A DNA stretch of 64,000 bases from Ulota crispa (GCA_963920765.1 OY987244.1:6760501-6824500); one strand, 5' to 3'. Shown: positions 11,541-25,835, counted from the stretch's first letter. The notes: a model not told the origin generated them from the letters alone. Numbers and translations are program-made.

Positions 11541-12786
11541 GGCGGCTGAGATGTTGGATTATCCATTTTATTATCAATATTTAAGAAGATATCTAATATA
11601 GAATTGAAGCCCAAAACAATTTTAATACATTCAAGATTAAAATGCTCCAAATATAAATGAACCAAAACATTTGTATGAAATGATTACATGTTTAAAAATG
11701 AAAAATGATGTGTCAAAGCTAGTAAGCTTCCATCCGTTGACAAAAACAAAAAAATTAATCAAAATTTTAAATTGATAGCTTTCCAATCCTCACCTCAAAA
11801 AAATAAAACACCAAAGTGTTAACAATAATCTTCAGTAGTTAAAAAAAACTTACAAAAACAAGAAAAAAAATTTCTAAACTTAAAAGGTAAAGATTAAAAA
11901 CATTTAGAGTATCAATATGTGTAACTAGTGATTTTTGTGTTCATCATCATACTCATTTTACAATAGATGGAAAAAACAAATAAATAAATTAGAAGAGTAA
12001 ATAGAAAGAATCTTCTACAAAATAGAAAGTAAAATATCTTATTATTAAGAACTAGTTTACTTATCCGTTGTACCAACGGGTTGATCATTATAGAAAATGT
12101 AAAAGGTGTAACAATAGAAAATGTAAAAGGTGCAACTTGTTAAATAAAAAAATGTAAAGGGCGCAACTTACATGCATGGAATGCAACTCATAGTTGCACT
12201 CAAGCTCTTTACTTTTCATCCAAAACAGTCCATGGGATTCATTTATAGATATAGATGATACAATTATAGGCTACTTTCATTATCTGCTTCATGGATGCAT
12301 TTAAAGCAAAAATAAAAATAAAATAGAGCAAATATAGGCTAAGTATAGGAACAATATAAATAACCTCTAAAAATGGATGTACTTTGAAGACTACAAAATA
12401 GAATGGTATTAAAAATCATACAAGATCATAGTGTCTAGTATTACTCCAATAGTTATAATTTTAACAAATTGTGATTGATCTTGAAAGAATATCAACTCTC
12501 TCACAATTTTGTTGTTTTATTCATTGCTGAAACCTTACAATGGATACTAGTGGGTTGAATTATTAACTTTGTGGTATGTCTCCTCAATTGCCTTTGTCTT
12601 CGTTGCTTTGTAGAATAACAATAGATCAATACTCTCCAATGAGATAGTTCCAAAGAGAAAAAGAAAGTTTCTCTCATCAAAATCTCCAGTGAGGTTGTCC
12701 CAGTTTAGTGCAATACTTGGCATCTATGGAAGATGAGGACATTGCTTGTTTCATGATGGATTTTGACTTACAACCAAAAGACATAT
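11541..12786. other. Internal spacer of the decayed Harbinger element
   Basis: AT-rich sequence between the two Harbinger genes with no reading frame of note. Three similar copies of AAAATGTAAAAGGTGCAAC lie at about 12095-12180. Confidence 0.4.
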
Positions 12787-13409
12787 AGGTAGTTTATCCT
12801 ATTATCACTCCGCTCCTATTATCACTTTTCTATCTTCAAAAATTCATATCTTCTAGGGTTTAGTTTCAAATCTAAGTTTACTAGTATTACAAGAAAGGTC
12901 TTAGAGTCCCTTACTAGTAATGCAATTTTGGTTCCATTTGACCAAAATTTGCAAAAGATATAGTGTATTAGCTATAAAGACCTTAGTTAAATATATGATT
13001 TATTGCCCCAACACCTTAGCTATAGCCTTGTCAGTTGCAAATTATCAAAAAAAATGAAAATTTTCAACTAAGTTAGCAATTATGGATGATGATAAAGGTC
13101 AAAGAAAAAGAAAAAAAAGTTCAAAGATGAAAATGACAAAATATGATCATGTATGACAATGAAAACTTATAAAGAAGTGATAAGGAAGTGATTATAGGGC
13201 AATTTCAAATTTGAGCAGAACGTTGACCTTACCTCATTGAAACCTTGATAACTAACTCATATTTCACTCATTTAGGAATTTGGAAATGATACAAAACCTT
13301 GACTTGATTATCTTTCAGATGAGACCATAATCATGTCATTTAATATAGTATAACTATTTTTTAGTTGATTTTTTGTCTAAGGCCCAATGATAATAGGGTA
13401 AACTACCTG
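12787..13409. mobile_element. MITE with AGGTAGTTTACCCTATTATCA ends, copy 1
   Basis: AGGTAGTTTATCCTATTATC at the left mirrors GATAATAGGGTAAACTACCT at the right. It is 623 bp, non-coding, and full length relative to the copy at 56103-56729, which lies in the opposite orientation. CTATTATCAC is repeated in the subterminal region. It sits between the two Harbinger genes, so it was probably a later insertion. Confidence 0.75.
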
Positions 13410-13539
13410 TACTAGGGATTCAATGGGATCTCTAGTACATAAAACTAAGATTCTTACATTGGTGGGCCCCCTATTGCAAAGAAATATTGCAAAATGACCA
13501 TGAAAGCTTTTGCAAAATGTTCAAAGTTTTTATGAGGAT

Positions 13540-14499
13540 ATTCACTTATTTATATGAGTTAGTACATATGGATATGCATCGCAAAATATCTCATTTGTTC
13601 CATGGTATTCAAGGATGAAAATTGGAGGTGGAAATAAAAGTTGTCATGTCATTGTATAGATTGACTACCGGCAATTTCCTACTAAGCATATCAAAGTTAT
13701 TTGAAGTATTTCAAGCAACAATTTTAAAATTGTGAAGAGTTCCATAACATCAATGCTTTTACAAGGCAAGCATCATTTGCAATGGTCTAGCTCAAATGAC
13801 CTGAACATTGTGAAAAGGAAGTTTGAAAATGTGTGAGGAATACTATAAGAGTGTGTGGTGTCATTGACTGCACTCATATAGAAGTTGATTTGTCTAATAA
13901 TGCAAGACCTACGGACTTCAATGATAAAGATCATGATTGTAGTCATGTGATTTTAGCAGTTGTTGATTTGGAGATGTGATTTTGGATGTATTTGTAAGAT
14001 TTCTAGGTGTGGTATTTGATCTTCAAGTTTTCAAGAATTCATGATTCTACAAAGCAGCTGAAGAAGGTGAATGTTTGAGTGGAAAAAAGCATGAAATTGA
14101 CCATACATGGGTCCATAAGCTTGTTGTTGGGGATACTAGATCCACACAATCAGAATGGATGTTGATTCCTATCTTGGAGAGGAATTCATGTGGTGTGTAT
14201 GAAATTTATAATTTCAAGCAAAATAATACATGGATCATAATTGAATGCAATTTTGGCGAAAGTTGAAAAGAGTGTGGAGAATTTTATACAAACCCTTGTG
14301 GAATCTTATTGAGGCTTTGGTGCCCAAATCGATTTATGTTTATTGCATATAACATAGTTTTTGACTAGAATAAAATAAAATTGTGGATGAAAAAATCCCC
14401 ATTCTCGGCCATCATGATAAAGGTAAGCGTCAGCAAATATTTAGGCAAACAATAATAGACGAGGCCGAGACCATAGGGAAATCAATTGTTCAACACTTA
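13540..14499 (+). pseudogene. PIF/Harbinger DDE transposase, decayed and split by the large CACTA
   Basis: Fragments in order match a HARBI1/DDE_4 transposase. LYRLTTGNFLLSISKLF lies near 13655; CGVIDCTHIEVDLSNNARP near 13865 carries the first catalytic Asp; TDFNDKDHDCSHVILAVVD follows. Then come FLGVVFDLQVFKNS (second Asp, FDLQV for the usual HDLRV), FYKAAEEGECLSGKK, and IIIECNFGE near 14235 (catalytic Glu). Next is LKRVWRILYKPLWNLIEA and a C-terminal tail. Several in-frame stops and at least two frameshifts interrupt it. The tail frame, open from 14374, runs into the CACTA target site at 14497-14499 and resumes at 47578. The enzyme would cut and rejoin DNA in the nucleus; this copy cannot. 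Confidence 0.85.
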
Positions 14500-14513
14500 C
14501 ACTAATAGAAATT
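14500..14513. repeat. Left terminal inverted repeat of the 33-kb CACTA
   Basis: CACTAATAGAAATT, preceded by the target duplication TTA. It differs from the right terminus by one substitution and one inserted A. Confidence 0.85.
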
Positions 14514-17500
14514 GCTACAAAAAATAACAGAAACATAACAGATCCTTGTTGTTTGGGATAGTTGCATTTAGAAGTTCTGTACTTTCACTAATTTTTGTAC
14601 TGCCTTTACCACATGGTGCCCTCATTTTGTTGGTTTGAACACTGAAAACTTTTTGACACTTTTAAAACAATGCCTTTGTAATATTTTTCAGTTCAACATG
14701 TGTCCCATGCAAACCGGTGCTACAGCCAGACTGTGCCTCTCCTTAAAATTCGAAAGCTGATAATTCTATTCTCAAGTACAATAGACAGTATTCCATAGAA
14801 AGTGATGGCACCGTAAGCTTGAAAATGCATGGATATATATAGAGGTCAATCATAAAATTGGATATACAAAACTTTTTATCACAAAACCCAAACCTCACTT
14901 TCACTTGCTTCTGCATACCATGCACATACACATCTATAATGCTTGTGCCTGACTTTACACATAGAAAGTAACACGTGAACACATGCTATTTATGACTTGG
15001 TTATCAAAATGATGCTTCTAATTCTCCATTCACCACCTCCTCCTTTGCAGTTTTGGTTTCACTTGCCAAAATAAAAAACATTCAGCATTCATTCAATGTT
15101 CAGTGTACACTAGTATAATTGCATTGAATGCTTCATTTTTACATGACTGGTGAAAAGCTACTAGATTGCATTGGGATTGCCGCATTCTGTAGTTTGAAGA
15201 GCTCTTAGGGATTTCATAGTGAAGACTATGATGAATTTTTTAAGAACTTACATGAATGACAACACTCTTCACAAAAGTGATCAAAAAACTCCCTTCACAT
15301 CAACAACACACTGTCCCAAATACAACCTTAGGGGGTTTCTATTATGCCATTCTACACCAAAATTGTTCACGTGAATAAGATTTGTGGAAAAGTGGGCAAG
15401 TCATTTCATGAATGAGCCATGACGACCTCTTGCAGATCTTCATAGCGTACTAACTGACAAACAAAAACTTGTTCACGACTATTCTTTCACCGTTTTTTCT
15501 AGATATATGAAATTCCCTATTCATTACTCCAAATGTGCATTTCGTGACAATGCTCTTTCTTGACTCAATGACCAGCGCGTTTGAAAAATAACCCACACTG
15601 CTACATATAACAACTCACTGTTTCCTTGAACTACTAGCAAACGCAAAGGTAAAAGACATATTGACGTGATGTCATGACTTACACAATGTAGAAAGCCAAA
15701 ACCTCTTTTGTGGTACAAGTGCTTAGGAAGCACGCAACAATAATCATAGGACCGTCTATGTCACTTCTCTAATACGAAACAATCGGGACTTCAAACACGG
15801 GAAAATCCAACTGCTGCGCATAACTCCCTTCCTCTTTGCAACTTTGTGTACTGCAACTCCCACATTACACTACATCAGCATTAGAAAACCACTAGCTAAG
15901 TATGAGAAACCATTCCTTCCTTGTTAATGCAAAGTATACAGCATGGAAACCAATAGCAACACAGAAATGAGACCGAAATGGCAATTACAGTCCTTTGCCA
16001 CTACCGCGTTTTGATTTGTTGAATTGCATACTTGCAAAGAAAACTCATGCCATAAGACCACATCCATAAAACAAGAACATAAGATGTAATTCTTCACTAC
16101 TAATGACAAGGCTCACAACCTTTAGACCACCTTTTGCCTCCCCTATAGTATGCTCCAATGTAACTTTAGAACTCCTTGCAATGAAAATGTTATCCACATT
16201 GATTTCTGCAAACATACAACATGACCATATGAAAAAACCCACAACACTAAAGGAACAACATTCACCCACCACAAACAGGAAACATTACTAGCATCAATAG
16301 TACAAGCACACATAGGATACCTCTAGTTGCTTTGTTCTCTCATACACCTTTCTTTGTTGTACACTCCACACTTTCCTACACTATGACATTCAATTGGGCT
16401 CACATCAGACTTGATTTCCGCCAAAATCCACAATGAGAAAACCAAAGATATCCAAGTTTTAGAATATAACTTTGCTTTCCTGTAAGACTCTAGAATTCTA
16501 GCATTTCCATTTCCTTGTTCAGAATTGTCATCTCAAGTACTCAATTTCTCCTAAAACAAATAAAACACTTAACAACGACCCTCCATGACAATGTTGATTG
16601 TTACCACTATGCTAGACCAACTTCACAATACTCACTAGGTTTCAGAGTCTACCTTTTCCATATTGATATGCAACTCATTGCAAATCTAATTGTTCCTCCC
16701 TTTCATTTCAAACTGCCGTAATATGATAAAATACTTCATACATTGAATTGACATGCTAAATGCAGACTTACGCATGGACTCATGCGTAATCTACTACAAG
16801 TGATTCGATCAAACATTTATCGTCTTCCACCACTACACACGGTGCTGCTTACAACATCTCCCACATTCATTGTCAACTCCTTCATACCTGACGCAACATC
16901 TTCCCATACTATAGCCTACTGCAACACTGTCAGCTGTGTCTCATGCCCAGTTCAACTACTTGTACAAAAACAACACATATGCATTTGACAATTGATTTGC
17001 TCCCAACTACAGCATCCAAGCTATCAAGACCTACCCACCACATACAAGCAACTCCGTTTGCAACAACCTCAGTAGAAATGAATTCACATTCTATAAAACT
17101 ACCTAGCCGATACTGAGAATATGTGCAAAAAGTTGCAGCACGCTCCACATGAATGAGACTACGTCTTTGAGGACCACGCCATCAACCCCTACTATGCAAA
17201 GACATGAAATACAGCTTCCATTCTGCTTTGCAATGTGATGACAACATTCACCTTAATACAGATAAAACTACTTCTCCAAACCACTTGAACTACTCCTTAC
17301 GTAAATAGTTGGGTTTGTTACTGTCTTACACTTACTGTCATTTCATTGCTTCCCTTTGTCAAACTGACAGTGGGTCCTAGAATTTATTTACTTACTACCT
17401 ACCAACACACGTACAATCCACTGACCGACAAGACTCACTGGCTACTTCTCAACATCCTTTGATTTCCTCATTTCAGTACAAAATGGTGAAAAAATCCAAC

Positions 17501-20500
17501 ACCTCTGAACGCCATACACCTCCTCAAAACCTTGTAACACTTTTACATCTACTCTACAAGGAAATTAAAGACAGAAAATAAAATACCTTCCGTTTCCTTT
17601 AGTGACCGTAGCCGTCTTATTGACCTTATTGCCTGCTCTAAATAACATGAACAAAACCATCAATCAAGAAAAGCTCTACTCTCTTACTACGTCTAAAAAA
17701 CATGCATGCATATCATATAATATGTATGATCACATTTCTTTCACAATGCAATGTTTATATCTCACCAAATTACCTACTTATGACTACAAAACCCACTATC
17801 ACTGCACCTTTATTGCAACCTCTAGCTCCAAGAGGTTCCAGTGGCTGCCCTTCATCATACAAGTCCTACTCAGCACAACCCCTTTCCACAAAACAGGTAT
17901 TCATAATTGAAGGACAAAGCAACATCCTTTGAACTATACCTTTTAATGAGGACCCTATCACTCTCTCATTTTCCAGAGTCATCTGACTGAAATTTTGACG
18001 ACCTACCATGTGCTTTGCAACAGACATATTTCTATGAATCACATACTCGACAACATCTAGTCTCTATAAAGAAAATTCATATGGCCCATAAAAGTTTCCA
18101 TTTGCATACCCACCTCTGCAAGAACCCCATAACTCTCGTCAGTACCCCCATACCACGGGAGTCTCAAACTTCAGCCGCCACTAAAATTCCACCTTCATTG
18201 CACAATAGAGTCATAGATGAAAAGCAAATACCCACTTCACGCATGCACCATGTTAAAGAAAATAGCCTTTATGGTTTCATTGCTGTAAAGCAATGACCCG
18301 TCATGGTTTCACACATGTTTCCAAGTCCCATTACTACGGCAATTTAAAATTCTTAACCATCGTACAACTCCTCCTTAGTTACGTTTTCATCTTTGTCAAT
18401 ATCCAGTGACATAGTCCTCTCCTCCATCCAGGCATGTCATCATCACTTCCTACATTTTCTTATATAGCAATCACTAGTTGAACAGCACATACATGTAACT
18501 TTACTATATAGACATCCATAATGCTAAGACAATCTGGATTAAACAAGAGTACAGCTTCTTCCAAAATCAAAACCACAAGTGCATGTGACACAACTCTATA
18601 AAAAGAAAAAATCCCAAATAGTAATGACTAACACAGGCTTCTCATTCACTAGATATAACAATTTCAATCAGAATATTGAGTGAGAAATAACTAAAGATAA
18701 ACTTCAGAACCTACCGCAACTCCGTCTCCATGGCCTTCAGAGTTGTGACATGGGCTGCATGTAGAATCTCTTGCTAATTCTCCGTACGCAACTGATGAGA
18801 ACTTTGCTATATGTTTGTATAGAAATCATTGACATCCTACTCAATATTTGAATCCATGACAAGAAATACAAAGAAGACAGAAGCTTAACTTACTCTGTCA
18901 CATGATAAATGTGTACCACCTATTAAAATGAAAATCATATATAGTACGAGACGTTATACATAGAATTACATGGTGTTCCATCCTAGGAAATTCTACCACC
19001 CCTGGTTCAGATGTAAATCTAACATGTAGAATATTCATTACACTGACCAAATACAAAATCAGTAAATGCTTTCCAACCCCTTGTAAAATAGATAAACAAA
19101 GTCATCTTGCATCAGCATAAAACACTCTTCAATTTAGCTACTGCACCCCAATCCTCTGGAAACACAACTGATCCCCCCTATCACTCATTGAGAATTACTA
19201 CAAAATTAATACAACACAGCTGCTGAGATCAATTTTCAGTAGGTTCATAATACATTGTACATTTACAAACAAACTTACATCACGACAACAAAAAGTGAAT
19301 TCCTGTCACAATGATATTATACAAAACAAAATCCATCCTTTGCGAATTTTTGTACCAAAAATAGAGCAATACAATCTTCAAATGATTTGGATAATCAAAT
19401 CAATAATGTTTTCCATTTGGCAATCTAAGTAATACATCAAGAATGTACATCTGAATGAAGTAGTTATAACAATCACCTGCACAACATTGAACGTCCGACC
19501 AAATTGTTAGCACAGGGACTTCAAAACCTTGTTTACACCAAAGGACCATTAAACTCTATGATTGAAAGATTCAATGATACAAAACATTTGAAAAATAAGA
19601 ATAAACCCATATCACTCTCACACAATAACAATGACCTCAATCACCAATAACACGTCATCAACCACCAACACAACCACCAACACTTCCTTGAATAGAATGA
19701 CTGTACACACAACCTCAACTTCTTCAATCAATTGTTATTAGTAAAAACTTGAACATTTCCTACTTCATCACACAACAAAACAAATAAAAGGTCTGCTTTG
19801 AAGTTATCCTAAGATAGAAAATTACAATACATCCCAGTTTACATGGCCATTACAACAACGTGTACAATGGCAAGAAAATTCTTCCATACTTGCAAAAAAA
19901 GTCCACTCCAAAGGTCATCCTATTCAATGCTAACACCAGAAACCATTAAGCCTTCTCAAAAACAAACGTTAAGATTAAGTCAGCAACAATTTTAACAATA
20001 AAAATATCACCAGCGTATCCTTTGTACAATTTCTTTGTTCATATTTTTGGTTGTCATATAATTGCCATCACCGTTTAGTCAGACCTTTACAATTGCCATC
20101 AAGCAGACAAATCACTCCAAAGGTCAATAAATTCTATGCAAAAAATAGATCCTTTAAGCATTTTCATCAATAAAATGTTCAAATCACAATCTCATAATTT
20201 CTCACAACAACGCTATAACCATCATATTAAACACACAATCACTATGTTTCTTTCTCTGTACAGCATAGAGCCACCACCTACATTCCATTAGAAATTTACA
20301 GTGGGCAAGACAACCCATTTGGAGGGTATTCATGAACAACGACAACGACCACCAGCACTCCAGAATCCATTAAGCATGTTGAAGAACTATTGGTTTGAAG
20401 CACTTCAATGTAAACATAATTGAGAAGACCATAAAGGAAGAATTGATTTGCACAATTATGTAATTTGTACTACTTGAACATTAAACAATCGCCATCAACT

Positions 20501-20668
20501 TTCCATTACAACTTCATATTGGCCATCACAAAATGATCAGGGTATATGCATAAACAACAACATAGACTATTTCCACTCTTCAAACAAGGCGATTATCATC
20601 AACCCATTCTCATTTAATCAAAAAAACCTAACAACAATTGTTTGTAATGCAGAAACGCAGATTCTCAC
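14514..20668. other. Left arm of the 33-kb CACTA, non-coding
   Basis: About 6 kb with the plus strand strongly C- and A-rich; 19621-19680 has 23 C and 2 G by eye count. No recognisable protein domain. Short open frames occur on both strands. A minus-strand stretch at about 18713-18840 looks exon-like: a frame including HAAHVTTLKAMETELR ends at a splice donor. It contains TAG codons, so it is not called. Confidence 0.5.
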
Positions 20669-21648
20669 CTCTGCAAGTACACTCAAAAGAAGCGCACCAT
20701 TGGGTTTGCCATCAACACTGGACTTCACTACTATTGCTGCACAAGCAGCTTCAGCTCCCACATCTTTGTTGCGTTCACGATCGGAATCCACGCCTCCATC
20801 TCCATAAATTATTTCCAAAATTTTGTATTTCATGTCAATAACAACACGTGACCGCATACATTTCATCCTCACATATTCCACAGTCTGGTTTTAAAGGGGA
20901 ACTTCATCACAAATGACCTACCACATTTGTTAATTTGATCGGGCAAAACATTTCACCAAATCTACTACCATGACTTCACAAAAAATAAGGAATAAAAGTT
21001 TAGGGTTTAGTAATACCCTCATTCCATTCATGGACTACCAAGTTTGATATTGGAAACTACAGGAACACTTCTCACGCTTCCTCTGCCTTGTTCAACGCAG
21101 TCTTACCTCACGATTCCTAATTTCTTGAAGGTGTACACGCTGTTGGACACGTGCCTACATGAAAGCACAGATTTTCCCCTCAAAACAATCACCGCTTCAC
21201 ATGAGTAGAAGCTCAGCATCATAGTTCTCACACACACTAGATTCAAGCACAACCTACTAAATTTGCATTCACATACATGCATCACCACCCTGCCTTTCCA
21301 TTATATATGTACATTATACACTCCTCTGCCAATACTTTGGAATAAGCAGATGCATCACCGCAGTTGCATTGAACCTCTCCGTACTTCATTTACAACTGCA
21401 TTGTAATCCACCAGAATTAGGATTTCACTTGTTCAATTTCTCTATCACTTTAATAAATGGCATGAGTAGTAAAACAAAAGTTTATAATGCAAAAATCACG
21501 GATATTGTATTCATCCCCAAACCCTACCCACATGCCTATTGAATCAATGATGTACGTCTACCCATAACATGTACTAGTGCATTGCAAAGCCAAAAGCAAT
21601 ACCAATACCCTATGGAATGTGTGCGGCCATTACCTGTCCGTTAGCCAT
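20669..21648 (-). CDS. Candidate spliced gene of unknown function inside the CACTA left arm
   Basis: I do not recognise this protein. Three minus-strand segments join in phase 0 with GT-AG borders: 21648-21634 (ATGGCTAACGGACAG, in a good plant start context AAGATGGC), 21154-21107 (ARVQQRVHLQEIRNRE), and 20884-20669 (72 codons beginning TVEYVRMKCMRSRVV and ending LLLSVLAE). Together they give 93 residues without a stop, in contrast to the stop-ridden transposase upstream on the same strand. The next exon was not found. It begins about 420 bp downstream of the transposase stop, so it could be an accessory gene of the element, a captured host fragment, or chance. Confidence 0.33.
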
Positions 21649-22067
21649 CTTGAGTAACACAATATTTCCAATCTCATTGCATACCTAAAGCAAATTCCTT
21701 GAAGACAGAATAACAAACATGATAGTGCGTTGTCTAGACATGACTGAGGCAATATAATACTTGATGAATTCATCCTCCACACATGAACAACTATAAACGG
21801 TTTATATTATAAACCAAACTAAGTAAGGCTACCAAGAACATCTACTGAGATCACTTGTGACCTTCAACATAAACTATCAAGAAATAACATGTAAAACCAA
21901 TTTCATTCACCAACGCCTGATTCCACTGAGTCCTCACACCTGCAACATTGGTCAATCATAAGTTGAATACATGAAATTTGAGAGAAATATCTACAAATTC
22001 TTGCGTATCAATCAAATCAGATTAAAAATACCAAATTACTCACCTGATTCTCATTCACAGAATATTT

Positions 22068-22946
22068 TTAGTCCTCTTCAGAGGATTCTCCAACATCTCG
22101 ATCAAACACAAGGGCTTTGTCCTTAGTCTCCTCTCCGAGTACTGCATTCAAGCGGATGTTGCGGCCAATATGAATGGGCGCATCATCATATTCAAGATCT
22201 GCAGGAGGTGGACAAAGTCCAGCAAAATCCCCATTTTCTCCCATTCAAAACATTTCAGGCTCCCTTTCTTCTTTGTACGTACTATCCACTCTACGCCCTC
22301 AAACCTCATTATGTAGGACAATCTTCCAACCTCCCTCCTCTTCCACGTCAGAAAAGAAAACTTGATCACAATGCACAAGGAAAGCAAATGATTCATAATC
22401 AAAAGGTAAAAATGAGTTGAAGTTGGCCATGGTGAATCTCCATTCTTCTTTCTTTATAGTTGCATTTGCACCCCTATAATTTGCCTTTACCCATTCACAA
22501 ACCAGCAATAGAGTGCAATGTTGTCCATAGTTCAACTCCACTATCTCCAATTTTTGGCCAATATACTCAAGGGATGCATCAACTGGGTTTGGATCTTGTC
22601 TGCCAAATTGACAGGGTCTTCTAAAAATAGCAGCCACTCCAGAATCACATGTTTTTGGGATACTTTCCTCTGCACTTTTCACTATGTAGTGGTATCCATA
22701 AGCATACACACTCTGAATTTCCTTGCAAGTAAAGAGGGTGCCCTAGAAGAGTCCACAACATCATCTACAACTTTGAAGCCTTTATCTTGAGGAGTCTGCA
22801 CCTCCTCTTTAATCCATACCAAAAATGCCAGAATTTCCTCTAAATCGCTAGGATATGGCATCCATGTGCGACCCGTCCTTCGAGGATGTCTTCTACAAAA
22901 GTCGATTCTTGCAGTTGTTCTCTCCTGGAAGATCTCTTTGTATGTC
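22068..22946 (-). pseudogene. TNP2 C-terminal exon with DUF4216
   Basis: The acceptor after TATGAAG joins the DUF4218 exon in phase (R-T-Y-K-E-I-F). The frame gives FCRRHPRRTGRTWMPYPSDL, then DUF4216 (YGYHYIVKSAEES, CDSGVAAIFRRP, IVELNYG, LVCEWVKAN, FTMANFNSFLPFDYESF, HCDQVFFSDV, GGWKIVLHNEV, GRRVDS). A 2-bp slip in a GTGTGT run lies near 22710. In-frame TGA codons lie at 22299 and 22245. The first replaces the Arg of the conserved RGRRV. The tail is acidic and ends at TAA 22068-22070. Confidence 0.88.
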
Positions 22947-23226
22947 CTTCATACAATCCAAAACAACCTTAGAACTAAAGATCACAAACTCAAATAAACA
23001 TTTATGAACACATTAAACACCTCTCACCAATATTCAACAATTATGATACACTAAAATGACTATACTCATTATTGCTGCTTAATTCGACATGTACTTTTTA
23101 GTACATGGAAAATATTCTTAATAACTTACATTTAGAATTAGGCCAATACTACTGCTTTAGCATTACTAATGTATTCTTTGTGCTGTCATAGAAAAAGCAA
23201 AAATTAGATTATTAAATACAACTCAC

Positions 23227-24122
23227 CTTTGATAAGGCTCTAAGTGAGATGCATTGTCCAAAACAAAGTTGTGCATTGAATTTTGAAGTTCCATTGATAA
23301 ATGTCTGGGCTTCCCTTTTCCCTCCAAAATCTCGTCCACCATTGTTGGGTCCTCCTTGTCGTCCCACACTCTTCTAGAAGTAATGCTGTATTTTGACATA
23401 TACTCTATTACAAACCCTAGTGCTTCTTCAATTTGATAACCTTGCGCAATGCTTCCCTCAAGTTTAGCCAAATTTTTGACAAACCCTTTTAAAGTTTTGA
23501 AATAGCGCTCATACGGATACATCCACTTGGTGTGGATAGGCCCAAGCAAAAAAAGCTCCTCCACCAAATGGTTTGGCAAATGAGACATGATATCAAAAAA
23601 AGAAGGCGGCATTTCTTTCTCTAATAAACACATGGTCTCTGCACAATCCTTCATCAACTGCTCTTTACTTCCATAATCCACTATTTTAGCACATATTTGC
23701 CTAAAAACTCTGCTCAAGCAAATTATTGCAAGAGCTAGAGATTTGTTAGAAATTCTTCAAAAACACAATGGCAATATTTGTTGCAAAAGAGCATGATAAT
23801 CATGTGATTTGAGACCACTTAACTCCCCCTTGCTGATTTTATTATGCAAAGCACTTGCATAATGAGTTGGAGTGCTCAAGGACTTCAGAACAGATAACAC
23901 CTTCCCCTTATCTTCTAGAGATAACACATAAGGAGCATCTGGCATATAATACTTGTCTAGATGATGAGGAATTCTTTGCAAATGAAGGTTAGGTCGGATA
24001 TGTCCTGCCTGCATGTTTGCCCTAACTGCAAGTGAATCTTTATCGCCAAATGTTGTTTTTAGAATGTTTTCACAAAGGTTCTTCTTGCAATGCATCGGGT
24101 CCAGTCCATGACGTACAAGCAA
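23227..24122 (-). pseudogene. TNP2 DUF4218 exon
   Basis: LLVRHGLDPMHCKKNLCENI matches the R-H-N-L-D-V-M-H-I-E-K-N-V-C block. Further on, MPPSFFDIMSHLPNHLVEEL and MYPYERYFKTLKGFVKN are the hallmark of DUF4218. One in-frame TGA (23757-23759) stands between LLPLCF-like and RISNKSLALA sequence, where the family has no break. The exon ends at a GTGAGT donor (23226-23221). Confidence 0.9.
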
Positions 24123-25640
24123 CTTTTGCACACACATGTCTAACAATATCTTCAGTAAAATTGTTGTGACAGTAAGTGTAGTATTTGATTAGTATTTTAG
24201 ATATGAACAAAATTCAGCATTGATGATACGATGAACCAAAAGCATCACTACAAAAAAGCATATTGCAAATATTCACACAACCATCCCAAAACTATTGGAA
24301 ATGAAGTTTGCTAGTTCTCTCGACCAACCATGGTCTCTGCGGCAATCACACCAATAGATCCAAGTATTTCAGATTAGGTAAATTGTACATTCAAAAGGTC
24401 ATTCCAATCATCATTTTCATGAATACATGAAGATGTAGACATACAGTTTCTATGCATTCAGATGTACAAAAAAAAGAATGAAATATACCAAGGTCTGTAT
24501 ATGCTAACAAATACATATTGTAGAAGTGTCGCTATAGCATTGTCACTTGCATTAAGGTAACCGCATACTAATTGCGACTTCCTCACAAGCATTACAATGA
24601 AGCTGCCTAATTGATGTTTTAATCAGCCTTTAAGGTATTTTGTTGACAAATTAAGAGTCTGCAGTAGTCTTCATAGATGATCAATGATTCCTTTTTGCGT
24701 TGTTGATCTTTTCTCACTACACATCTCATGACTTTGTGCTTCAGTATTTTAAGTTTTGACATGTCAAATTACGTTGTATACAATCAGTAATTATGTTTAC
24801 TAATTCCTATCTCCAATTTTTTTTTAATGTGCTAGACAATAAGGTGATGTTGTGTTGGTGACTAGATTTATATGGCATCTAAATTCATGCACTTTGGACG
24901 ATGAGGATTAAGCACTAAAGTCAAATGTGAAAACCCATTCACATCATGTCTTCTAATAAGTTCAGCATAACTTGGCTGCTTAATTGTTTCAAAGCTTAAT
25001 CATAATATAGATAACCTAAGCCAAATGTTGGGCGCCATTTGATTAGGGCTAACTATACATAAATGTTATATTCTTACCGCATTAATTTCTTCAATGCAAC
25101 TAGATTTTTAACCTTCACCCTTGAGATTATATTATCAAAATGTATTTCAAAATTTAATGCCTTCAACACTACTCTAGTCTTGAATATTAGATGAGAAAAT
25201 CTCAGTTTGGTTACCTACATTACAAACTACTATAAACTTAATACTTCTTTCATAAAATTTTCTATTGCTTTGCTTTGAGGTCAGCACCTAGAATGAAATC
25301 AACTTAAAAGCACTTGTAATTAGCTGGGACACTACGTTTAAAAGCACCCAATTCTTAAGAATTTTTAACTGAGAAAAATATACGGCCCCAGCTATGCTAG
25401 TTCTGAAAACTCCAATGAGCCATCCTGAATATAATTTGTGCTAAGAGAACAGAAGCACCTACTTTAGACAGTGAGATATGAGATTTTCATAACTTACACA
25501 AGTATTGTCAAGTATATTTTTTCCCATGCATCACTCACCAAACCAACAATATTGTCACTGCATTCGCTAAAAAAGAAATATCTGACTGCATATGTATACC
25601 AACACAATAGCAGCACTAAGAATAGCTTGAGAAAACTTAC
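24123..25640 (-). other. TNP2 intron of about 1.5 kb
   Basis: Between HELPNWT and LLVRHGLDPMHC. The donor is GTAAG at 25640-25636 and the acceptor ends at 24123 after TGCAAAAG. No coding motif or transposon insertion is seen within it. Confidence 0.55.
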
Positions 25641-25790
25641 CGTCCAATTTGGAAGTTCATGGAAAATTGTCTTCCTTTTGACGCCATGGAGTTTCACAAG
25701 GTCGTCGTTGCTATTTTCCACTCCACCTTCTCTTAGGAATACCTGTCTTGCAGTTCCCCATCAAAGAATCTTGTCTCCAATTGGCCTCTA
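25641..25790 (-). pseudogene. TNP2 linker exon
   Basis: RFFDGELQ, then VENSNDDLVKLHGVKRKTIF and HELPNWT at a GGTAAGTTTT donor. The F-x-G-E segment and the K-S-I-F-x-E-L-P-Y-W-like segment are standard between the catalytic and DUF4218 parts of TNP2 proteins. A one-base shift separates its two halves. Confidence 0.65.
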
Positions 25791-25835
25791 TGGAGCCATG
25801 TCCCACTCTTGAAAATTGTTGAAAGTTACTCTTAC

